Below the pieces are notes generated by a model. That model saw only the letters and a list, made by a program, of their open reading frames with translations. It did no database searches and was not told the DNA's origin. From assembly GCF_018614095.1 (NCBI RefSeq), contig NZ_JAGGOY010000061.1, forward strand, positions 73,771 through 137,770: a stretch of DNA of 64,000 nt. Direction: 5' to 3'. Of the stretch, positions 52,388-59,557 are shown piece by piece. A program made the position numbers and the translations under genes. Every line of letters starts with the position of its first letter. Positions within the stretch are counted from its first letter, which is position 1. This DNA comes from Streptomyces sp. ISL-87 (GTDB taxonomy: Bacteria > Actinomycetota > Actinomycetes > Streptomycetales > Streptomycetaceae).

Positions 52388-53523
52388 CGGTACACGCTCC
52401 CGATGGCGCGCAGGTCGGGGTGGGTGGCCCGGGCCGGGCGCAGTCGTTCGGTGAAGGAACGCTTCACCCGGCGGGGCAGGCCGGGCCCGAGGCCGACGTA
52501 CTCCAGCGGGGAGTCGGCGGGGAGTGCGGCCAGCAGGCTTTTCGCGCCGCGCCCGGTGAGTCCGGTGTGGCGCAGCTCCAGGCGGCGCAGCGGGCTGCCG
52601 GGCAGCGCGGCGGCCAGGGCGTACGCGCCCTCGTCCCCGGTGGTGTTGCCGGTGGAGCCGAGGCTGCGCTCGGACATCGCCCGCCCCAGGTCCAGTGTTT
52701 CGATGCCGCCGAGGGCGTCGGCGAGGGCTTGGGCACCGGCCGGGCCGATGCCGTTGCCGCCGAGGCCGAGGCGGACCGGGCGGTCGGGATCGGCAGCCGC
52801 CGCGGCGGCGAGGATCGCGGCGCCCTCGTCGCCGAGGTGGTTGGCCGGGAGGTACAGCTCACGGACCCCGGCCTCACGTATCAGCGCGGCGAGCAGGGGC
52901 GCGGTGTCGGCGGTGAGGCCGTTGCCGCCGAGGAAGAGCCGTTCCAGGGGTGCTTCGCGCCGGGTGAGGGCGTCGAGGAGGATCCGTACGCCCTCGGGGC
53001 CTATGCCGGTGTTGACGAGGTCGAGCGTGCGCAGGGTGCTGTTGCGGCGCAGCAGGGCGGCGAGTGTGCGGGCGCCGTCCTCGAAGACCGGGTTCCGCTT
53101 GAGCCACAGGGCCCGGACGGTGGTGTCGTCCGCGAGGGCGCCGGCGAGGGCGGTCACGCCGTCGGGGCCGATGCGGTTGCAGCCGAGGTAGAGGGTGTGC
53201 AGGCCGTGTTCCCCGGTGAGGGTCCCGGCCAGGATGCGGGCGCCCCGGTCGCCGATGGCGTTGGTGCCGAGCAGCAGGTGGCTGGCGTGCGCGGAGGCGG
53301 CGGCGGCCGGCAGCAACCGGGCCGCGCCGGCCGGGCCGAGGCCCTGCTTGCACAGGTCGACGCGGCCGTCCGCGCGCAGCGTGCCGAGCGGGAACTCCTC
53401 GTCGGCCTCGACCGGTTGGCCCGCCGCGAGCCGCGCCAGCAGCGGGTCGAGCCCGGCCGGATCGGCGAGCGGCAAGTCGGGGTGCTCGATCGCGGGGCAC
53501 CGTACGGGTGTCGGCTGTGTCAT
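52384..53523 (-). CDS. Leucine-rich repeat protein (RNase-inhibitor-like)
   Basis: A 379-residue cytosolic protein made of about ten RI-type leucine-rich repeats of 27-30 residues between residues ~60 and 345: LYLGCNRIGPDGVTALAGAL, LWLKRNPVFEDGARTLAALL, LDLVNTGIGPEGVRILLDAL, LFLGGNGLTADTAPLLAAL, LYLPANHLGDEGAAILAAA, LGLGGNGIGPAGAQALADAL. It has no catalytic motif and no signal peptide. As first gene of the four-gene cassette, translationally coupled to the ankyrin gene, it is a plausible recognition component. Start ATG 53523 follows GGAGTGGTG. Confidence 0.88.
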   Translation of the reverse strand: MTQPTPVRCPAIEHPDLPLADPAGLDPLLARLAAGQPVEADEEFPLGTLRADGRVDLCKQGLGPAGAARLLPAAAASAHASHLLLGTNAIGDRGARILAGTLTGEHGLHTLYLGCNRIGPDGVTALAGALADDTTVRALWLKRNPVFEDGARTLAALLRRNSTLRTLDLVNTGIGPEGVRILLDALTRREAPLERLFLGGNGLTADTAPLLAALIREAGVRELYLPANHLGDEGAAILAAAAAADPDRPVRLGLGGNGIGPAGAQALADALGGIETLDLGRAMSERSLGSTGNTTGDEGAYALAAALPGSPLRRLELRHTGLTGRGAKSLLAALPADSPLEYVGLGPGLPRRVKRSFTERLRPARATHPDLRAIGSVYR

Positions 53524-53589
53524 CACCACTCCACCGGTCCTTCGCCGGTGCCCGGCGTCCACAACGATATGAATTCACTACGAAGAAGA

Positions 53590-53666
53590 CGCAAGACCGG
53601 TCGGATTCGAACCGACGTCCTCCAGCTCGATGCGTGGGCGCGACGACCTCTGCGCTACGGCCTTGC
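53590..53666 (-). tRNA. tRNA-like sequence with defective anticodon arm
   Basis: On the minus strand, an acceptor stem AAGGCCG/CGGTCTT (extended to 9 bp by GC/GC), then U8-A9, a D-arm with GCGC/GCGC stem and AG-GG loop, a 5-nt variable loop and a perfect T-arm (GTCGG-TTCGAAT-CCGAC) are all present. The anticodon region is only 16 nt where 18 are expected, and pairs only as CCA(C)GC/GCTGG around ATCGA, with no normal 7-nt loop. So it is either a tRNA pseudogene or a tRNA-like RNA with another role. No encoded CCA. Confidence 0.6.
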
Positions 53667-53715
53667 TGCGGCGATCATACCGGCCCAACGGCCTGAACTC
53701 GGTCACCAGTTTGAC

Positions 53716-54189
53716 TCATTTACCCTTCCCGATACGTATGTACGTCACATCGAAGTCGGGACTCCAGAGCTCGCCGTCGGGTGACTGCTCCCAGCCGCCG
53801 GTGATCGTGTTGCCTCTGTCGCCGAAGGCGCCGGTGAACCGCTGGTGGAAGCCGGGCGCGGCGCGCCACTGCGTCCACACACCGTCACTCATGTCCGTCC
53901 GGTAGGTGCGTGCGACTCCGCGGCCATCGGCGTACAGCGTGGTGAAGTCTCCGGCTGTTTCGTCGTAGCCGGTCACCGACACAGTGGGGAACGGCGCGTT
54001 CGCCCCCCATTCGGCGGGGAGAACCGTTTCAGGCCCCACATCCACGCGTTGGACGAGGAAGGCTCCGCCCTCCGTCCACGCGAACTCCGTCCGGACCGGC
54101 CCGGCCGTGTGACCGGCGGCCCACATGTCCCACTCGCCCACGAGCACGTCCAGCTGCCGCAGTGCGCTGTGGGGCGTCGGTGGCCGCAT
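53716..54189 (-). CDS. DUF1579-like small protein
   Basis: A 157-residue cytosolic protein beginning ALRQLDVLVGEWDMWAAG, with TEFAWTEGGAFLVQR and GWEQSPDGELWSPDFDVTYIR. This beta-rich pattern resembles DUF1579/lipocalin-like proteins of unknown function, often annotated as putative. It lies alone just downstream of a broken gene on the same strand. Confidence 0.7.
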   Translation of the reverse strand: MRPPTPHSALRQLDVLVGEWDMWAAGHTAGPVRTEFAWTEGGAFLVQRVDVGPETVLPAEWGANAPFPTVSVTGYDETAGDFTTLYADGRGVARTYRTDMSDGVWTQWRAAPGFHQRFTGAFGDRGNTITGGWEQSPDGELWSPDFDVTYIRIGKGK

Positions 54190-54287
54190 CAGGGTTCTCC
54201 TCTCCTCTTACCTGTGGCAAGCGCGTGCGTGCTCGCACGTGCGGGAACCGGGGAGGACGCGGACAGGTCACGGGCAGGCCCCGGTCT

Positions 54288-54696
54288 TCACCTGGTCGGC
54301 CAGGGGAGCGAGCCGGGCACGTCCAGCCAGGGCTGCCGGGGCAGCACCACATAGTTCTGCGGGGTGCGCGACAGCTGCCCCGTCCACCGCTCGCCGGAGA
54401 CGGCGCACACCTTGCCGACCCCGACCTGGAGCGCGGCGGGCACGCTGGACCCCGCGAAGCTCAGCCACATCGCCTCGCGCAGGTATACGGGCAGCATCAC
54501 CCCGCCCTTCGCCAGCCACTCCGGCGGAACCGTGTCCGGAAAGTCCTCCACCCTCCGCAGCGGGAACTCCCCCCAACCCCGGCGGCAGCGCGTGGGTGCC
54601 CGACTCCGGCAGGCGCAATGTCCGGATGAATCGGATCTGCACCCCCTCGCCCAGCAACAGTGCGTTCCCGTCCACCCTTACCGAATCCGCCACCAC
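54288..54696 (-). pseudogene. Frameshifted conserved hypothetical gene
   Basis: GTG 54696 opens IRFIRTLRLPESGTHALPPGLG in one frame; after a run of six Gs the sensible reading continues one base out of frame as EFPLRRVEDFPDTVPPEWLAKGG, VYLREAMWLSF, ALQVGVGKVCAVSGERW, NYVVLPRQPWLD and stops at 54288. This fits a Streptomyces family of about 180-200 residues, whose final ~50 residues are absent here. One extra G in the run explains the shift. Either a real pseudogene or a homopolymer sequencing error plus a truncated end. Confidence 0.6.
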
Positions 54697-54920
54697 TGAA
54701 GACCCCCCTCGTGCGGCCGTGACCTGAAACCGCCGCAGAATCTCCGGCCGGACCAGATCGTTACCCTCAAGTTTTGCTCAGATCCAGTGACACCACGCCC
54801 GTCACCTTCCTAGCTTCCTCATACACGTGCCTTGCCGACCCCGTGGTTCCGCATGTGCCCCACACCCCGCGTTGCCCGCGTGATCCGCGTGTTCCGTGTT
54901 TTCCGAGGAAAGAGTCCAGC

Positions 54921-55733
54921 ATGAAGGTTCCCCAGGCCGGTGCGGTCGCCGCAACGATCGCCCTCGTCCTCACGGCCTCCGGGTGCGGTGGAGACGAAGC
55001 CAAGGAGCCCCTCGCGATCGGCATCAAGTTCGACCAGCCTGGAATCGGTTTCCGCGAGCAGGGCGGCACGTTCTCCGGTTTCGACGTGGACGTGGCCACG
55101 TACATCGCCAAGGAGATGGGCTACAAGCCCTCGGAGATCGAGTTCAAGCAGGTCTACAGCTCCGACCGGGAACTGCTGATCCAGTACAACGAGGTCGAGT
55201 TCGTCGCGGCCAGCTACTCGATCAACGACAAGCGCAAGGAGAAGGTCGACTTCGCCGGCCCCTACTTCGTCGCACACCAGGACCTGCTGGTCCGCGCCAA
55301 CGAGACCGGTATCGCCAAGGCCGAGGACCTCAACAGCAAGCGGCTGTGCTCGGTCACCGGCTCCACCTCGGCGGAGAACGTCAAGAAGAACCTCGCCCCG
55401 AAGGCGAGCGTGCTGGAGCTCGGCGGCTACTCGGAGTGCCTCATCGCCCTTCAGGACGGCCTGGTCGACGCCATGACCACCGACAACTCCATCCTGGCCG
55501 GATACGCGGCCAAGAAGGGCAACGAGGGCAAGTTCAAGCTGGTCGGGCTGAGCCTGAGCAACGAGAACTACGGCATCGGCCTCAAGAAGGGCGACAAGGA
55601 ACTCCAGAAGAAGATCAACGCCGCCCTCACCAAGATGGTCTCGGACGGCTCGTGGGACGCGGCCGTGGAGAAGAACTTCGGCTCGGCCAACTACAAGAAC
55701 GAGCCCGCCCCCCTGGTCACAACGGGCAGCTGA
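54921..55733 (+). CDS. Glutamate-type ABC transporter substrate-binding lipoprotein
   Basis: A 270-residue lipoprotein. Signal with lipobox LTASGC at about residue 20, then LAIGIKFDQPGIGFREQGG, FSGFDVDVATYIAKEMGY, VEFVAASYSINDKRKEKVDFAGPY and LCSVTGSTSAENVKK, the pattern of Corynebacterium/Streptomyces GluB-like binding proteins for glutamate or aspartate. No ATPase or permease gene is adjacent, so it is an orphan binding protein that must share a transporter or act as a sensor. The 3' end overlaps the convergent propeller gene by 17 bp. Confidence 0.92.
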   Translation: MKVPQAGAVAATIALVLTASGCGGDEAKEPLAIGIKFDQPGIGFREQGGTFSGFDVDVATYIAKEMGYKPSEIEFKQVYSSDRELLIQYNEVEFVAASYSINDKRKEKVDFAGPYFVAHQDLLVRANETGIAKAEDLNSKRLCSVTGSTSAENVKKNLAPKASVLELGGYSECLIALQDGLVDAMTTDNSILAGYAAKKGNEGKFKLVGLSLSNENYGIGLKKGDKELQKKINAALTKMVSDGSWDAAVEKNFGSANYKNEPAPLVTTGS

Positions 55734-56754
55734 CGATCGTCGAGGCGGTGGCGGGGTCCGACCAGTCGGCGTCGAACCGGGCGTTGACGACGTAGAGCCG
55801 GCCCCCGTACATCGCCGCCGTGGTGGGCTCGTCGAAGCGCGGGTCGGTGATCTGCCTGACGAACCGGGCCCGCCGCCCGTCCCCGTCGAGCGTGAACACG
55901 TCGATGGCGTAAGCCCAGTTGCGTACCACGTACAGCGTGCGGCCGAGCACCACCAGGCCGTCGCCGTTGCCCACCGCCCCGCCGTCGAGCACGGTCCGGG
56001 TGGCCCTGCCGGTGCGCGGGTCGACGCGGAACAGCGCCTGGACGTTGTCGTTCACCACCAGCAGCGCCCGGCCGTCCGGGGTCCGCTCGATGCCGTTGGC
56101 GCCCCAGTACTGGCCGCCGGGCGGGGTCGGGGCCCATTCGCCGCCGAGCGCCAGCGGCCGCGGGGCGGAGCCGGCGCCGGTCAGGTCCCGGCCGGCGGGC
56201 AGGAAGTGCAGGACGTCGTTGAAGGAGTCGGTGAACCAGGCCCCGCCGCAGCCGACGATGACGTCGTTGATGAAGGTGGCGCCGGTCGCGACCTGGTGGG
56301 CGGCCAGGACCCGGCCGTCACCGGCATGGACGACGCGGATCTGCCCGCCCGTACCGCCCGCGACGAGCAGCCGGCCGTACGTGTCGAACTTGAGGCCGGC
56401 CGACATCGCGCCCTGGCCCGGGCTGGGGCTGACGATGCGGCCCGCTCCGGTGGCGAGATCGGCGCGGTAGATCGAGCCGTCGATCAGCGAACCCGTGTAG
56501 GCCGTGCCCCTGGGCGAGATGGCGATGCCCTCGGGCTGGAAGCCGGGCGGGGTGGCGATCGCGTCGGGCCGGCCCGCGGCGGGCTGCGCCCGGGCGAGCG
56601 GGGCGAGCGGTCCGGCGAGCGCGGCGGCGCCGAGGGCGGCGGCCGCGCCGATGAATCCGCGTCGGCCCAAGGCCCTGGTCGCGCCGGTCTGTTCGGCCGG
56701 TCCGGCCGGTCCGGCCGAGCGGGTTGATCCAGTCGATCGAGTCGATCCAGTCAC
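55717..56754 (-). CDS. Tat-secreted SMP-30/NHL-like beta-propeller protein
   Basis: A 345-residue protein. A Ser/Thr/Gly-rich start precedes a twin-arginine signal (LGRRGFIGAAAALGAAAL). The mature part has six-bladed propeller features: PEGIAISPRGTAYTGSLIDGSIYRAD, MSAGLKFDTYGRLLVAGG, ATFINDVIVGCGGAWFTDSF, WGANGIERTPDGRALLVVND and AVGNGDGLVVLGRTLYVVRN. This resembles gluconolactonase/SMP-30 or superoxide-dismutase-annotated relatives; catalytic identity is unknown. GTG 56754 start. Confidence 0.82.
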   Translation of the reverse strand: MTGSTRSTGSTRSAGPAGPAEQTGATRALGRRGFIGAAAALGAAALAGPLAPLARAQPAAGRPDAIATPPGFQPEGIAISPRGTAYTGSLIDGSIYRADLATGAGRIVSPSPGQGAMSAGLKFDTYGRLLVAGGTGGQIRVVHAGDGRVLAAHQVATGATFINDVIVGCGGAWFTDSFNDVLHFLPAGRDLTGAGSAPRPLALGGEWAPTPPGGQYWGANGIERTPDGRALLVVNDNVQALFRVDPRTGRATRTVLDGGAVGNGDGLVVLGRTLYVVRNWAYAIDVFTLDGDGRRARFVRQITDPRFDEPTTAAMYGGRLYVVNARFDADWSDPATASTIVSCPL

Positions 56755-56970
56755 GGTGATGACCTTCCAACTGCCCTGAAAACACCATCGGTTGACCCGC
56801 CCACCTCAACACATCCCCCGCGTCCCGTCAGTCCCGGATCCGGACACTTCACAAGGGAATGAGGAGCTTCCACTTCGCGGCGGCGGACAACGCGGACAAC
56901 AGCGGCCGTGACCCCCGCTCCAGGAGCCACGGCCGTGTGCACGATGGTGCCGGGCGTTCGAAGCCGGGCC

Positions 56971-57537
56971 TCAGGCCAGCGGCGCCTTGCCGCGCAGCAC
57001 CTTCAGGAACTCCCGCATCCAGGCCGAGTGGTCGGGCCACGCCCTGGCCGAGACCAGCGTGCCGTCGACCACCGCCTCGGAGTCCTCGTACGCGGCACCG
57101 GCCGCCTTCATGTCCAGCTCCAGCGCCGGATAGGCGGTGACCCGGCGGCCGTCCAGCCCGCCGGCCGCCGCGGTGATCAGCGGGCCGTGGCAGATCTGCG
57201 CGACCGGCTTGTCGGAGTCGGTGAAGGCCGACAGGATCCGCCGCACCTCCGGGTCGTTGCGCAGGTACTCCGGCGCCCGGCCGCCCGGCACCACCAGTGC
57301 CGCGTAGTCCTCGGTGACGACGTCGGCGAAGGCGAGGTCGGCGGGCCAGGTGTAGCCGGGCTTCTCGGTGTAGGTGTCGAAGCCGTCCTCGAAGTCGTGC
57401 ACCACGAACCGCAGTTTCTTCACCGAAGGCGCCGCGATGTGGACCTCGTACCCTTCCTCGCGCAGGCGCTGGTAGGGGTAGAGGACTTCCAGCGACTCCG
57501 CCGCGTCGCCGGTCACGATGAGGATCTTCACTGCCAT
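56971..57537 (-). CDS. DJ-1/PfpI family protein
   Basis: A 188-residue DJ-1 superfamily member: MAVKILIVTGDAAESLEVLYPYQRL, VVPGGRAPEYLRNDPEVRRIL, and the nucleophile Cys in VAQICHGPLITAAAGGLDGRR. Relatives act as glyoxalases/deglycases or intracellular proteases; this one keeps the Cys and the Glu-containing AAESLE region. Probably handles methylglyoxal stress. Single gene. Confidence 0.9.
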   Translation of the reverse strand: MAVKILIVTGDAAESLEVLYPYQRLREEGYEVHIAAPSVKKLRFVVHDFEDGFDTYTEKPGYTWPADLAFADVVTEDYAALVVPGGRAPEYLRNDPEVRRILSAFTDSDKPVAQICHGPLITAAAGGLDGRRVTAYPALELDMKAAGAAYEDSEAVVDGTLVSARAWPDHSAWMREFLKVLRGKAPLA

Positions 57538-57681
57538 GGGCTGCTCCCGGTAGGGCTGTTCATGGTCGGCTCGGCCCCCGCTGGGGCCCCCGCTACCGTG
57601 CCCGCACCCGGCGTCCGTGCCAAGAGGGCGTCACCCGCATGGCGCAGACGTCAAGGTCGCACGCCGGACACATGGTTTTTA

Positions 57682-57695
57682 CCTGTAGGGCACAT
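57682..57695. promoter_or_regulatory. Small dyad CACAT-N4-ATGTG upstream of endonuclease gene
   Basis: A perfect 5-bp dyad about 86 bp upstream of the secreted endonuclease start. The surrounding 57538-57780 region has no gene I can support. It may be an operator. Confidence 0.35.
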
Positions 57696-57780
57696 GACAA
57701 TGTGAGCTTGGCTCTGCCACCAGACGCCCCGCCAACTGCCATGGCGGGGGCGGTGTATGTGAAGAGGTATCCCCCACATC

Positions 57781-58617
57781 ATGAGAATCTTCCGCAAAAC
57801 TCCATGGGCGGTCGGCATCGCCGCCGCGGCCCTGTTCCTCGTACCGGCGGCCGCCTCGGCCGGCCAGCAGCGGACGGCGACTCCCCACGCCGCCGCGGCC
57901 ACCACCGTGGACGCCTACAGCGCCACCACCTCCGTGGACGACTACTACGCCGCCGCCCAGGGCAAGACCGGCGCCGAGTTGAAGACCGCGCTGCACAACA
58001 TCATCAAGACCCAGTCCAAGGTGACCTACGACGGCGTGTGGAACGCGCTCAAGGTCACCGACCAGGACCCGGCGAACCCGAACAACGTCATCCTCGTCTA
58101 CTCCGGCCGCTCCCAGTCGAAGTCCACCAACGGCGGTGACCCCGACGACTGGAACCGCGAGCACGTCTGGGCCAAGAGCCACGGCGACTTCGGCACCGCC
58201 ACCGGTCCCGGCACCGACCTGCACCACCTGCGTCCCGAGGACGTCACGGTCAACAGCACCCGCGGCAACAAGGACTTCGACATGGGCGGCAGCCCGGTCT
58301 CCGAAGCCCCCGGCAGCTACACCGACGCCGACTCCTTCGAGCCGCGTGACGCGGTCAAGGGCGACGTGGCCCGGATGCTGCTCTACATGGCCGTGCGTTA
58401 CGACGGCGGCGACGGTTTCGCGGACCTGGAGATGAACGACCAGGTCAACAACGGCAGCGCTCCCCTCTTCGGCCGGATCAGCCTGCTGAAGCAGTGGAAC
58501 CAGATGGACCCGCCGGACGCCTTCGAGCAGCGCCGCAACCAGGTCATATTCGACACCTACCAGCACAACCGCAACCCGTTCATCGACCACCCGGAGTGGG
58601 TCAACTCCATCTGGTAA
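57781..58617 (+). CDS. Secreted endonuclease I family nuclease
   Basis: A 278-residue secreted nuclease. Signal peptide WAVGIAAAALFLVPAAASAG, then the Endonuclease I domain: LYSGRSQS variant (LVYSGRSQSKSTNG), DDWNREHVWAKSHGDF with the catalytic His/Glu region, TDLHHLRPEDVTVNSTRGNKDF, and DAVKGDVARMLLYMAVRY. It degrades extracellular DNA or RNA. ATG 57781 is directly after a GAGGTATCC-like ribosome site. Confidence 0.93.
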   Translation: MRIFRKTPWAVGIAAAALFLVPAAASAGQQRTATPHAAAATTVDAYSATTSVDDYYAAAQGKTGAELKTALHNIIKTQSKVTYDGVWNALKVTDQDPANPNNVILVYSGRSQSKSTNGGDPDDWNREHVWAKSHGDFGTATGPGTDLHHLRPEDVTVNSTRGNKDFDMGGSPVSEAPGSYTDADSFEPRDAVKGDVARMLLYMAVRYDGGDGFADLEMNDQVNNGSAPLFGRISLLKQWNQMDPPDAFEQRRNQVIFDTYQHNRNPFIDHPEWVNSIW

Positions 58618-58731
58618 CCACGGACGGGAGTGTCGGCGGCCTCCGGGGGTTGGATCGCGCCAGGGCGGGTATTCGCAGGTCAGAGGCTGCGGTCCGCGCC
58701 CGGCGGCGGCAGTCCACGGAGGTACGTCGTC

Positions 58732-59037
58732 ATGGATGGAGCCGGACTCTCCGACCGCGAGCAGCGCGCCCTCTCCGCGATCGAAGCCCATCTCAAGGGT
58801 GACCGTTCGCTCGACCGGATCCTGCGCTCGGCGCACCGGCGTCACCGCACCGCGGTGGCCTGCCTGCTGGGTGCGGTGACGGTGGCGCTGCTGGTGGCGG
58901 CCTCGGTCACCGTGTCGCAGCCCCTGATCTGGGCATTCGCCGCCGCTTGGATCCTGACCGTGTGCACGGCGCTGCCGCTGATCGGCCAGTGGGCTCGTCG
59001 CCACTGGCAACTCCGCGACCGGGCGAGCCGCCCGTAG
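58732..59037 (+). CDS. DUF3040 small membrane protein
   Basis: A 101-residue protein with the DUF3040 N-terminus (LSDREQRALSAIEAHLKGDRSL) and two membrane helices (TAVACLLGAVTVALLVAAS, WAFAAAWILTVCTALPL). DUF3040 proteins are actinobacterial membrane proteins of unknown function. ATG 58732 follows GGAGGT. No operon partner. Confidence 0.85.
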   Translation: MDGAGLSDREQRALSAIEAHLKGDRSLDRILRSAHRRHRTAVACLLGAVTVALLVAASVTVSQPLIWAFAAAWILTVCTALPLIGQWARRHWQLRDRASRP

Positions 59038-59061
59038 CCCGGGCGGTTCGGCCCGGGGGGC

Positions 59062-59511
59062 TCACTGCTCGCCGAGTACCATCCACTTTTCCGGGGTGCC
59101 CAGCGGCTCGAAGCCCACCTTGGCGTAGACCGCATGGGCGTCCGCCGTGGCCAGCAGGACGCGACGCAGGCCGTACGCCGCCAGGTGGTCGCGGGCCGCG
59201 GCGGCCAGGGCGGTGCCGAGGCCCTTGCCACGCGCGCCGGGGGCGACGTAGACATCGCAGAGCCAGGCGAAGGTGGCCCTGTCGGTGACGACGCGGGCGT
59301 AGCCGAGCTGGGCGCCCGAGGCGCTGTCGTACACGCCGAAGTTGAGGGAGCCCGCGATGGCCGCGTCCTGCTTCTCACGGCTCCGGCCGAGGGCCCAGTA
59401 GGCGTCCTCTGAAAGCCACTGGTGGATCACCTCGGCGTCGAGCCGGGCGGGGTCGGCGGAGATCTCGCAGCCGCCCGGCAACTCGCGGGTGGCGGGAAGT
59501 TCACTGTTCAT
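59062..59511 (-). CDS. GNAT-family N-acetyltransferase
   Basis: A 149-residue acetyltransferase with DAEVIHQWLSEDAYWALGRSREK near the N-terminus, VYVAPGARGKGLGTALAAAARDHL (acetyl-CoA loop) and LATADAHAVYAKVGFEPLG. This is the compact GNAT form found in many bacteria; substrate unknown. ATG 59511 start. Confidence 0.9.
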   Translation of the reverse strand: MNSELPATRELPGGCEISADPARLDAEVIHQWLSEDAYWALGRSREKQDAAIAGSLNFGVYDSASGAQLGYARVVTDRATFAWLCDVYVAPGARGKGLGTALAAAARDHLAAYGLRRVLLATADAHAVYAKVGFEPLGTPEKWMVLGEQ

Positions 59512-59557
59512 GCACGCATCCAAACAGCGCGGGCATTCGCCCGACCAGTGAATATTC

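Noticed and set aside
51056..53191. 711-codon plus-strand frame over the ankyrin and LRR genes
   Set aside because: No motif; the minus strand shows clear ankyrin and LRR repeats with 4-nt overlaps.
53590..53666. Attachment site of an integrative element at the tRNA-like gene
   Set aside because: No integrase gene and no second copy of the tRNA 3' end was noticed in the window.
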